Assembly (NCBI GenBank): GCA_009829735.1
Contig: CM020618.1
Coordinates: 43,104,878-43,168,877 of the forward strand
Source: Pyropia yezoensis
Taxonomy: Eukaryota > Rhodophyta > Bangiophyceae > Bangiales > Bangiaceae
Reading direction: 5' to 3'
Length of the DNA stretch: 64,000 nucleotides
The notes beneath the pieces were generated by a model. The model made no database searches, was not told where the DNA came from, and saw only the letters and a list, made by a program, of their open reading frames with translations. Position numbers and translations under genes: made by a program. Below, piece after piece: positions 42,455-53,000 of the stretch. The stretch's first letter is position 1; each line of letters starts with the position of its first letter.

Positions 42455-45400
42455 GGCACGGAGCGATCCGGTACGGTGGGCGGGTGGGGTGGGGGGAGCC
42501 CCACCCCAAGGCGGCTGCACGGCCGGCCCTTGCCGCCGCTCCCCTCGCGCCCTTCAGCCACCTCTGCTCCCTCCTCTCCCCACACACCACACACACCCTC
42601 TCACCCTACCACACGGGCGTGAGTAGCTGCACGCACGCGCGTCTCGCGGGACCCCGATGCTCTGACGGGGGCGCGACAGGGAGGGGTCGCTGGGTCGAGA
42701 AGAAGGGGCGGGTGGTGGGAGAAAGAGGGGGTGGTGGAAGAAAAGAAAAAGGGTGGGGGATGCACCAAGGTCTGGGCAGGGGGACAAGAGCACACGAGGT
42801 GGAGGGGGTGGATGAAGCGACGTACGAGGAAGCGCACCTGCCCAGCGCTCGTCAGGCGTGCACGGCGGCGGGGGTACACGTGCCACCCACCCGCCCTCCC
42901 ACCCGCCCACCCACTCCCCCAACCACCCACCCAACCACCCACCTGGCAAGCCACAGGCCCAGCGTCCCAGAGCCACCACCACCCCCACGCGGCCGCGGCG
43001 GCGCCCACGACCGACGGAGACCAGGAGCGCGCGGTGCGCGCGAGGGGGGCCTGTGCGCAGTGCGGGTGGGAGCGGGGTGTCCACAGGCACGAAGGTGCCG
43101 GCGCAGGCGAACGCGACGCTGCGCGTTGCACCGCGCGCGGGCGTGCGCGTGAATGCAACCACCCCACACGCGCGCCGGTGGGTGGGGCGGGCGAGAGCGG
43201 GGGGAGGGCGGGGAGGGGCGGATGGTGGCGGGTGGCGGTTGTGGGGAGGCAGCAGCCTGGGGGAGCGTGGGCCGCGGCCGGCCACGCGCGGGGGTGCGGT
43301 TGTGGGGATGGCGCCGTCGGTGCGCGCGCGCGGCTGTGCGTCCGTGCTCTCGACCACGACCGACCACACTGTGGCTGTGGCTGTGGCTGGGGGCGCCCCT
43401 CCCGTCGGCCACCCTATGGCCCTCTTTTTGGGCGCGCCCGTGGTGCGGCTCCAATATCTTGGCCGCCACGTGCTGCCGCTGACGCCGTCGCCCCCCGCCC
43501 CCACCCCCCCCCCCCCTCACCCACCGCCGCGCAAGTATTTTATCGTACCAGCGCTGGTGCGCTGGGAGGTTGTGGCGGCACACACCCCGAGGCGGGGGCT
43601 GGCCGACGCGCTTCGGGGGTGAACCCTGCTCGCCCGCGTTGCTGCTCCTGGGGCGCCGGGGGGGGGGGGGGGGGGGGGGGGGGCCAGCCCCTTCCACCTC
43701 GTGCCCGTGTGCCCGTCGCGGAGGGGGCGGCGAGGACCCCAGAGTGGGGCACACTCCCGCCCACGGGGGCCAATCGTCGTCGCCCACCGGCTGCTGCCGG
43801 CTGCTGCCCCTCCGGTGATGAAGGGGGGGGGGGAGGGGGGGGGGTGGGGGGGGTGTGTGCCCCTCGGATGCCCTCTTTCCACCATCAACAATCTGCCCAG
43901 CAGGCGGGGCAAAAAAGCCCCGTGACCCGCGACCGGGCCGAGGGCGACGGCCACGTCCAGACGCGCCGTCTGGGGCCCCCCCCCACTCACCGCCCTGGGT
44001 TTTTTGTCCAGGTGGGGGGGCCGACGCTGTTGTCCCCGACCTGCTGGTCACGCTGATTGGTGGGGTGGGAGGGCTGGGGCCACTGACACGCTGCACACCA
44101 CGCCCAGATTCATTGGACCAGGGGGGCGGGGGGGCGCGTGGCTGGTGCGTGGGGGGCGGGGGCGGGGGGCGGGCCAACCGGCGCACGCCGCCTGGGTGGG
44201 CTCTGGCCGGCGTCGCGCCGGGGCGGAGCACGTGCTCATGGGTCACGGGCCCCACAGGAACAGAGAACCGCTATAGCGAGCGAGCCCCCTCCCCACAGCT
44301 CGAGTCGGCCTCTAGCCTCCCCAGGGGGGGACCCCGCTGTCTCACCGATGGGCTGATTGACGCCCAGCCAGACCTCCTGGACCGGGCCGGTGGGGGGGCT
44401 GGACCGAGGGAGTGTGCCCAGAGGCTGGCGGGGGTCGGGGGGGGGGGGGGGGGGGGGGGGGAAGGTTGCGCATCACTGCGAGCCCCCGAGCGCCACAGTC
44501 GGTGGAGGGGGGGCTACCGGCGGGGCCCTTGGCTGCGCCGGTCGGAAGAGCGACGCCCCGCCCCCGGCGCGTCGGCGGCGGCGGGTGTGCCTCTTGCTCC
44601 GCGTCGTCTTCGCAAGGTGCAGGAGCGGGCCGCGCGGACGCCCACGGGCCAGCGTCGCCCGTCGGCGGCAGGCTGGTCCCCTGCTCCTGGTCCGCGCGGG
44701 GGTGTGGTGGCGGCCACGCGGCGCCGAGGATGCCTCTACGTGGGAGGGAAGTGGGCCAGACAGGTGGAGGCGATGAGGCGGAGGGGGGGGGGGGGGGAGC
44801 GAGGACGAGGAGGGGACAACGCCGTCGGGGCCGTCATTGCACGCCCCAGGCGTCCCCTGTCCTCGCCCGCCGTTGCGCCGACGTGGCCACACGCCAAAAG
44901 CCCTCACGGCAGGAGCGCCGCCGGGCTGTTATCAGTGGTGGCCCGTTTCAGGGGGTTCCGGTGGGGGCTTGGCAAGGGCGGCCGCGCCCCCGCGATTATA
45001 GGGCCAGAGGGGGGGCGCGGGGTGGCCAGCCAGCCGCCCGGGGCCCCTCTTGCACACTCGGCGTTTTTCGTTCCACTTCGACTTTCCTGTCCACCATCGG
45101 CCATCGGTAGGACACACGCCCCGTCGACAACACCAGGGTGACGGCGATTAATATGTATCTAGCTCGTTTCGCGAGGCCGGGCAGCCCGGCCCAGCATTGA
45201 CGGGGTGGCTCCCTCCCAGGCCTGCGATTGGGCGGCGGCCATCCCCACTGCCGACCCCCATAGATGATGTTCTTCGTCGCGCCGATGGAGGCCAGCAGTC
45301 TGTGGCTTCGCTCCCCAGACGGGGGTGGAGTCCCCCATCCGCGGCCGCCGCGGCTGTCATTCGACGGGTGAGGGCCCCGGCGCCGGGCGATGCTTGGGCT

Positions 45401-46825
45401 GCAAGCCGTACTCACTGTCAGATCAACACCTGGGCGGCTGGGGGGCGGTCGTGAGATTCCAGGGGTGTGGCTGCAGGGGCGGGGGGACCACAGCCGTGGA
45501 GTGATGATGGCCAGAGTTGCGCACCACACCGGCGCGCCCTGTCAAGCCCTCCCAGACGGGGGCCTCGCACAACCCGTGCGTATGCCCACAGCTGTCGAGA
45601 TTTTCTGGGCAACGCGAATCTTTGGGCAAGAAACGGCTGCACAGAGAGGACCACAGCCATCCATACGTGGGGCCACCGTCGGCCCACCGTGGCCACCATC
45701 AACGCCGCCCGTGTGGGGTGCGCGCGCTGGTCGACCGACCGGGAGCTCAACGGCCGTGGACACGCCCCTTCCGTCGCCCGAATTGGGAATGTGCAGATTG
45801 CCGCCTTTCCCGCCGTTACGTGGCGGCGCCCAGCGGACGCGGCATCTGCCAATGGGTTGCCGCTGCAGAGGCCCAGCGGGGGAGCAATGGCGGCAGCATG
45901 CACGAAAATGGCATACATTGGCTTGAGGACGTTGTCTTGGATGGGGAGAGTCACCCTCTGGAGGTCGAGGGGCCGTAACCCTAAAGAGGCTGGAAGGGTG
46001 TCTCTGGGAGGCCAGATTGGGTCTCTTCCCCCCCTGATTTTGGGCACGAGGCGCGGACCACCACCACACGGCCGCCAGCGGCCGTTGCATGGACGTCGTC
46101 GAGCCGCGAGTGCCGGGCGTGTATGGGCGTTCGGATGGCGGGGTTTTCGACTTCCCTCTCGTGAGGGAGATGAGTCGCCATCTCCGCCCCCCAGACCGCC
46201 CCTTGGGCAGGCGCCGCTCCCCGCCTGTAACGCCGCCAGCTCGCGGTCACCACTTCGAGTCCGCCACGAGAGCTTTCCACCGCGGGCATCGTTCCTCGCT
46301 AGAAGCACTGTACTGTACATTTTTTTTTACCGAGTACATCTGCACACCGGACACACGCCGAGGTCCACCACGGAAGGACCCCTGACCCCTTTTGTCCAGG
46401 CAGTCCCGTTTCGTAAAGCGCCCGCCCGCGGCACTGGACGCCTTCTCGGTTGCGGTGCGCGCCCACATTCCCTCCCGGCCACGACGCTGCCACGTCGAGA
46501 CGATTGCCGAGCACGCCTTCCTCCGCCCAACCGTAGCAGCCGCCTGTGCGGCCGACTTTCTACTGGATATGATACGCGCGCCGTGCCCCTGGATTTTTGC
46601 CCTCCAAGGAGATAGCGAGGAGCAACATCGTCACAGGAGTATGTTTTTTCAACGTTGAGGGCTCGAATGGCCAATCGAGGCCCCTGCGTTGCGTCAACGA
46701 AAGCGCTTTTCGATGGGCCGTTTCATTCGCCTAGACCCGCGCGAACGCCTGTCTGAGAGTGCTCCCACCAACGTCGTACCAACTCCATACCATTTCACCG
46801 CAATATGGTTTTTAGGAAGCCACGT
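42455..46825. other. 4.4-kb region without a supported gene
   Basis: Long frames up to ~470 codons exist on both strands but are Arg/Pro/Gly-rich and overlap, as expected at this GC content. Homopolymers include G26 at 43658-43683 and G25 at 44437-44461. One weak plus-strand candidate runs from the ATG at 43308 to 43622 (104 codons) and contains PVVRLQYLGRHVLPLTP and KYFIVPALVRWEVVAAHTP, which look more protein-like than their surroundings. It could be a small gene or a last exon. Nothing else stands out. Confidence 0.35.
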
Positions 46826-46868
46826 GGGCCCCTCTAGCTCGGGGAGAGGCAGTCCCTCTCCGTGGGGT

Positions 46869-47074
46869 GCGCTCTCTACCCTGACACTGGGTAGAGGAGG
46901 CCCCTCCACGCGAAACAGGTGTGGGGGAGAGTCGTCCCCCACCTGGTTAGGGTGCTCCACAGGTGGACTCCCGTGTGGATGCGCCCCCTCGTGGGTGTTG
47001 GCGTACCTCCACCACATACCCCTGCTCCTCAACTGGAGGAGTAGGGTGTCGACGTTTTCACTCGGAGCGTCGAC
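46869..47074. repeat. Cluster of consecutive small hairpins upstream of the 5' LTR
   Basis: At least four separate inverted repeats follow one another. At 46874-46896 CTCTACCC pairs with GGGTAGAG. At 46956-46979 TCCACA pairs with TGTGGA. At 47018-47047 ACCCCTGCTCCTC pairs with GGAGGAGTAGGGT. At 47048-47074 GTCGACG pairs with CGTCGAC. An imperfect one (CAGGT/ACCTG) lies near 46916-46945. No protein frame uses the region. Confidence 0.6.
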
Positions 47075-47285
47075 TTGCACATGCCCCTACAGTTGGCGTA
47101 CGGTTGCTCTCGGGGGGTTCGGGTTGTTCCCCCCTTTTTGAGCTCGACCCACCCCCAGCTGGCTCTCTGCGGGGTGGTTCTCACTCTTTCCCCCCTTTTG
47201 AGTCAGGGCTGAGGGGCGTGCGCAACCCGAGTCGGGGGTGTCGCACTCGGTCGCCGGCGGTGGTGCTCGTCCGCCGGTGCGGGGT

Positions 47286-47647
47286 TGTAGCAATATGGAT
47301 GACCGTATTGTGACCCTCATATAGGGGGGCTACTTCGAACCCTTAACTCTCAATTTGGGAGTCCGCACTGGTTACGGTATCTATAAGTTACGTATGACCA
47401 GAGGGACTTGCATCTTGGGGTGGAGGGTAGTTAGTAGTGTCTCCGAGGGTTTACAACGAGGCGGCCGGCGGCGAATCCACCGCCGGCCAAGGTAGAACAA
47501 CAAACCCCTCCCATTTGGGCTCCCATCTTGGTCCCGTGGCTTGCGCCCCAAGGACAGCAACCTTGGCCTCCCGGTGACGTTGGTGCCGATCCCCCTTGGT
47601 GAGTGTTCCTTGAGAGTGGACGTGCAGCGGTTCCCTATTGTGCTACA
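47286..47647 (+). repeat. 5' LTR, copy 1
   Basis: A 362-bp repeat with terminal inverted TGTAGCA/TGCTACA. It holds a TATA-like box (TATAAG, 47382-47387) and a perfect 9-bp hairpin GGCCGGCGG/CCGCCGGCC at 47463-47488. Nearly identical sequence is found at 57631-57993 and, more diverged, at 59721-60082. Confidence 0.95.
47382..47387 (+). promoter_or_regulatory. TATA-like box in the 5' LTR
   Basis: CTATAAGTTACG lies about 100 bp into the LTR, a usual position for the element promoter. It is retained in the 3' LTR (57728-57733) but changed to CTGTGAG in the decayed copy 2. Confidence 0.5.
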
Positions 47648-47872
47648 TTGGTGGAGCAGCAGGGGACGGGTTTCCGTCACCCTTGTGGTGACGCCGTCTT
47701 CGGCCCTGGCACACGGATAGGGATCCGGTCCTTTTCTTGTACTCGTGGTGCTGCGATCTGTTTGATTGTTTTGAGTGGTTGCGTTTGACTGCGATCTACG
47801 GTTACTCTCCCCCAACTACCCCCTCGCTCTCTTACTCGTGGTGACTGTTACGGCGGTTGACTGATTGTGACT

Positions 47873-50050
47873 ATGTCTACCCAGGAGACGGGGAACGTTC
47901 AAGATGACGGATCGGCGTCGACGCCGACCTCGGAGCTGAACCCGGGAACCGGGATCGGTAACCCGATCGACAACATTGAGACGCCGATGCCTTCCGGTGC
48001 CGGATCGACGTTTGGTACGGCACGGACGGCCGGGGGCGGCGGACCGCCGCAACTGTCCTCTGCCGACCTCACGCCGCCGCCACCTTCACCAGGCGATTCC
48101 CTGATGGCATCATTGGCCCGCATCGAGGCCCGGTTCACCGGACTCGACGCCCGTCAAGAGCGTGCGGAGGACGCAATGGCTGTGCTGATGTCAACACGCC
48201 ACACGACGATACCCCGTCGCGATCCTCCCACACCGGTACGGTTCGAACCGACCGGACTACTTTCGGAGTCCACCAGGGTCAACCCCGGTGTTGTTACTCC
48301 TGGACAACCCCCGGACACGGCGGGTTATGGATCCGACTCGTCGGCCGAGTTGGAACGTAGCCATACGGAGTGCTACGCTCGGAGTACCCAGAGCGGGCTC
48401 CGCGGACATGATCCGGCGGATACTTACGCCGGGACAGAGTCGGCGATGGGGGGAGGCGGTACCGTCTCGCAGTATCCCATCAACGACGGAAGCCATGCAA
48501 CTCGGGTACCCGAGGCGCCGACGCCGGAAGTTCCAGCGTCACTGGTGCAAGCGATGACAGCGCAGGTTACTGAGAGCTTACTGGAGCGGATGGAGTCCGA
48601 TGAGTTTACTCATCAATTAGCCAAGCGACTGGACATCCAGGACGCGGACACGGAGATTGTCAACGAAGTCTTCAGGTCGGTACTGACTCCTGAATGTTAT
48701 CGTTTGGAGGACCAATCCACTACCGTATCGGAATCGATGCGTACTACCTCGCACCGAGCGATCCGCTCTATGCAGACCCTTATGAAGGGAGTTCCCATGT
48801 TCGGGGGCCCAAACGGACGCCCGTTGGCAGTCATTGGCTTCTTGACTAGCTTCAAGGCAGCCGCGGACAAGGCCCTCGTCAACGAGTGGCTGGCGCTGGA
48901 GATCCTCCCGTTCTTCGTTGATGAACGGGTACGAGGCATCCTCCGCCAGGCATCCCCGATGCCGGGAATGGGGGTCGCAGCCACCCCCATGGATTACCGT
49001 GGTATACTGAAGGAGCTGCTTAGCAGCTACCTCAGTGAGGACAAGTGCGAAGACCACTATCGGGCCCTCCGCACCGCCACCGCCCAGTCCTGGGAGGATG
49101 AGGAGATGTTTGGACGGCGGATCCAAGAGCTCGACTACGAGCTGGGGAAGCTTCTCGGCGAAGGGGAGCTACGGGCCATCCTGTTCGCAGGAGTACCCAA
49201 CTATGTGCGGATATCCGCACGGGGAGCCAATACGGCTCGGACGAACTTCAGTCGACTGATGCATATGTGCAAGTCCCTAGGGGACGCCTACCGGGTGCTA
49301 CACCCGGACTGTGCCTTGGCCCCGAAGCCCAAGGGTGAGGGAGGCAAGCCCAGTCTTACCCCGGTACTGGGGCAAGAGAAGGTGGAGCGTAAGGCCGCAC
49401 CAGTACTGGTGGCGACCGAATATACCCCTACGGGTGAGGATGAACCTATAGTCGACCAACAGGGACACCTGTTGCTACCGGCGACACCGGTGATTGATGA
49501 GCATGGTACGGTAGCGTACATCGCCCCGGCTGGGACCCAGGTCCAGGTCAACGAGGGAGCGGGACGGCGCGTCCCGTATGTGCGGACTACGGGGTACTCC
49601 CCGGTTACGGGTAACCCCCACCAACCCCTGCCGACATGGGCAGTGCGTACGGAGGCACCTCCGCACATCGCTGGTAGAAGCAACCGGCTGGGGGACTCCA
49701 TGTTCCGGTTGGCACCGGGACCCAAGGCCTACCAAGGGGCAGGCAATCGGGCGCCCGAGGCAGGCAACCGGACCTATGGAGCCAACCCATCGCGGACGCC
49801 CGGGACGGCCGGCACGTCCGGATGCATGCTGTGCGGAGATCCCCAGCATTGGGTGTCCGCATGCCCGCTCATCCCGGAGGAGTCTCGACGGGCAGCGGCG
49901 CAACGCAAGGCATCCATTGGGGGGTATCCCACCAGAGGCCCGGCACCGGGTAGGCAGCAAGCTCCAGGAGGAGTACTGGCAGTCGAGGAGGCACCTCCTC
50001 TCCCGGATAGCCCGGAAGATAGTACCCGGCCGAGTACGGGAAACGAGTAA
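47873..50050 (+). CDS. gag: Gag polyprotein of the chromovirus, intact
   Basis: The ATG at 47873 (GACTATGTCTACC) opens a 725-residue frame. The N-terminal 250 residues are disordered and Pro/Thr/Ser-rich. The middle (about residues 280-480) has the helical character of a retrotransposon capsid, e.g. LALEILPFFVDERVRGILRQ and EDHYRALRTATAQSWEDEEM. A CCHC zinc knuckle, CMLCGDPQHWVSAC, with ligands C651, C654, H659 and C664, binds RNA. Gag assembles the virus-like particle that packages the element RNA. The frame ends GNE-stop, directly after the slippery heptamer listed next. The in-frame GTG six bases upstream is not needed. The second copy at 60294 is the same protein, diverged and broken. Confidence 0.93.
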   Translation: MSTQETGNVQDDGSASTPTSELNPGTGIGNPIDNIETPMPSGAGSTFGTARTAGGGGPPQLSSADLTPPPPSPGDSLMASLARIEARFTGLDARQERAEDAMAVLMSTRHTTIPRRDPPTPVRFEPTGLLSESTRVNPGVVTPGQPPDTAGYGSDSSAELERSHTECYARSTQSGLRGHDPADTYAGTESAMGGGGTVSQYPINDGSHATRVPEAPTPEVPASLVQAMTAQVTESLLERMESDEFTHQLAKRLDIQDADTEIVNEVFRSVLTPECYRLEDQSTTVSESMRTTSHRAIRSMQTLMKGVPMFGGPNGRPLAVIGFLTSFKAAADKALVNEWLALEILPFFVDERVRGILRQASPMPGMGVAATPMDYRGILKELLSSYLSEDKCEDHYRALRTATAQSWEDEEMFGRRIQELDYELGKLLGEGELRAILFAGVPNYVRISARGANTARTNFSRLMHMCKSLGDAYRVLHPDCALAPKPKGEGGKPSLTPVLGQEKVERKAAPVLVATEYTPTGEDEPIVDQQGHLLLPATPVIDEHGTVAYIAPAGTQVQVNEGAGRRVPYVRTTGYSPVTGNPHQPLPTWAVRTEAPPHIAGRSNRLGDSMFRLAPGPKAYQGAGNRAPEAGNRTYGANPSRTPGTAGTSGCMLCGDPQHWVSACPLIPEESRRAAAQRKASIGGYPTRGPAPGRQQAPGGVLAVEEAPPLPDSPEDSTRPSTGNE
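50038..50044 (+). promoter_or_regulatory. Slippery heptamer G_GGA_AAC for -1 ribosomal frameshifting between gag and pol
   Basis: GGGAAAC sits in the gag frame exactly as X_XXY_YYZ, with codons GGA (50039-50041) and AAC (50042-50044), two codons before the gag stop TAA. The pol frame is the -1 frame and is open across this point (no stop from 50023 on). Downstream, CGGGGT (50065-50070) pairs with ACCCCG (50094-50099), and an inner GCTGGG/CCC(T)AGC hairpin lies inside, about 20 bases from the heptamer. The same heptamer class is used by some retroviruses at gag-pro. Function is inferred. Confidence 0.6.
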
Positions 50051-53000
50051 GAGGAAGGACGACACGGGGTCGCTGGGGTAACCCTAGCAAGCCACCCCGG
50101 ATTGCCGCGGGGAAAGCCCCACGGAGAGCGCGGTTGAGCCGACGCCGCATCAACCCCCGGGTACACCTTCCGGCCCCGACGACACGGCGTCAGGGGATTG
50201 ATGACCAACCACCAAGGTTGGGAGGAGACGACGGGAAGCCCCGTCACATGGAACCAGACACGGGCCCTGTCCATGATGCCCCAGCTACACCGGATATCGG
50301 TGTAGGCCACGTACTGTTCACCTTGGAGAACTTCAAGGTATCAGCCACACTGGGGGTTGACCCCCAGTCGACCCGATCGTACTACCCTGTACTGGATACA
50401 GGGGCTGGACCTAACCTGATCCGGAAGGATACCCTCCCGGACAAGTGGCTCCCGCGAGTCAGAGTTGCTCGGGGACCCACGATCAAGGACGCGAATGGTC
50501 GTCTCATTCGTACGACCGCAGCGATGTCGCTGCGGGTTACCATCGGGGAGCTTACTACGGAAATTGACTTCCTGGTATGTGAGACTCTATCCGTGCCCTG
50601 CATACTGGGGTGCACCTTCATCAACGTCCACGTTGATGCAATCCGGCCGGGCCGGAGGACCGTCGAGCTGCGAGAGGCCGACGGGACGAAGAGAGGACAG
50701 ACACCTATCGTCCAGGACCTGACGCTACACGGGAGCCACGTTAACGTGGCTGAGGTATACGCCAGCGTAGAACCGAAGACACTCCGGCTGGCCAAGCGGA
50801 CTCGCTTTGAGCCGTTATCGGAGACCGTCCTCCTGGTTAACTGTGACCTCGCAGGCATCTGCAGAGTCCAGTCCAACCTACGAACCTACAAGCGCCATGG
50901 GTTAACCATGGCTAACGGTATCGTGGACCTCCCATCGGGGGGGTCATCACTGCTCGTGATGGCGAACTATCGCCGTAAGGCAGTCACCCTCCCGAAAGTA
51001 ACTATCCTCGGGATCGCCGAGCTCTACGAAGGAGATATCCTTACCCCTGACAAGGAAGGTCAAGTGGAACCACTTGAGGTACTAGCGGTCGCCGAGACCA
51101 CCGAGCGGCAGCAACCCGATAACGGGAAGCCTAACCCATTGACAGCTCCGGCGGACATCCCGCCAAAGGACGAAGAAGCCTTGAAGGCACTGGCCGAGGC
51201 TGACCTCGACCACCTTCCCCCTTCGGTAGCTGAAGGGGTACGACAGATGCTAAGAAAGCACGACGTCATGTGGACCGGCGGGGCGCTGGGTACCATTGGG
51301 GCAACCCAACACCGTATAGACCTGGTACCAGGTGCTCGACCAGCGCGGTCACAACCGCATCGCGCGGGACCTATGCAACGAGAGATCGTTGATGAAGAAG
51401 TGAAGAGGATGAGGGAAGCTAAGGTGATCCGACCTTCGATGTCGGAGTGGGGCGCCCCAGTCGTTATCGTACCGAAGAAGGATCAAACCCCTCGGTTTTG
51501 CATCGATTATCGACGCCTCAACTTGGTTACCAAGAAGGACTCATACCCTTTACCAAGGATGGACGAGTGCATCGACTCACTGGGGGAAGCCACAGTGTTT
51601 ACCACTATCGATTGCAATGCCGGGTACTGGCAGATCCCCGTTGCGGAGGGGGATATCCCCAAGACGGCGTTCGTCTGTCACAGTGGCGTGTACGAGTTCC
51701 TAAGGATGCCCTTCGGATTGTCCAACGCCCCCGCCACATTCCAGCGGGCCATCGACATTATACTGTCGGGAGTCAAGAGGTGTAACTGCCTGGTGTACCT
51801 GGACGACGTCATCGTCTTCTCGCGTAACATGGATGACCATGTGCAACATGTCGATGAAGTACTCACCCTCTTGCGGGACGCCGGGGTAACCCTGCGACTC
51901 AAGAAGTGCGCCTTCTTCCAACAGACGGTTGAGTATCTGGGTCACCAGATCACACCAGGTAAACTGGGAGTGCTCGAAGCTAATACCCGGGCACTCCGGG
52001 ATGCGCGATACCCAACCACCCAGACACAGCTGAAAAGCTTTCTGGGGATGTGCAACGTATACCGACGGTTCGTCAAGGACTTTGCTCGTATAGCCAAACC
52101 GTTGACGGTTCTGACGAGCAGCGCCTTGCCAAAGGTACTCCAACCTCCCTCGCCGAGCGAGGGAGAGGCATTCGAGCTGCTCAAGCAAGCTCTGCTAGCC
52201 CCACCCGTGCTTGCGTTGCCGCATAGACGCGGGACCTTCGTCATCGATGTCGATGCCTGTGATACCCAAGTGGGATGCACCCTGTTACAGGGAGAGACCA
52301 TCATCGGTACCGATAATGTTATCCCGGACCTACATCCGGTAGGGTTCTTCAGCCGGAAACTCAACCCGGCTGAGCGTAACTATAGTGCCACCGAGCGCGA
52401 GTTCCTCGGAGTCATATGGACAGTGCAACTGCTCCGGCCATACCTGGAAGGTTCCAGGTTCATCGTAAGGTCCGACCACGAACCTTTACGATGGCTTCTC
52501 AACCTTGGTGACAAGGATTCCGACAGCCACGGTCGGCTAGCCCGGTGGAGGCTGAAGATGGCCGAGCACGACTACCGGACCATATATAAGACCGGCTCTA
52601 CCCATCATATGGGGGACGCGCTCTCGCGACTCGGTACACCGAGCGGGGATACCCGCCCGGTGGACGAGGACATTCCGGTGGTACCGGTCTGCATGGTGGG
52701 TAACGCTACCCAAGGTATGGTTGACCATACCATGGCACACCTTGCGTGCCCATTGACCCTCGCGGACTTCCGCGAGGCACAGGCCAATGACGATGACTGT
52801 AAACGCCATCGTGCTAACCTCCTGGCCGGCACGGCCGGCATCTTCGCCGAGAACGAGGACGGACTCATATACCGGCGGGCACCCGCCGATGGACGACATC
52901 AGGTCGTGGTTCCCGTGTCCTTACGGCAAGCCGTCATGGAGCGAGAACACGAGAACCTCACAGCCGGACACCCGGGGGGTTCGCGCATGTTCGCAGCAAT

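Noticed and set aside
40544-42622. Plus-strand 692-codon frame opposite the MYB gene
   Set aside because: It is the mirror of the Gly/Ala-rich MYB coding strand (Pro-rich, no domain); the MYB domain and poly-Q fix the coding strand as minus.
42858-46615. Several 250-440-codon frames on both strands
   Set aside because: All Arg/Pro/Gly-biased, overlapping, with no domain; frames this long are expected by chance in such GC-rich DNA.
47648-47668. Naming the tRNA that primes the chromovirus
   Set aside because: A TGG follows the LTR as expected, but the sequence differs between the two copies and I cannot match it to a specific tRNA with confidence.
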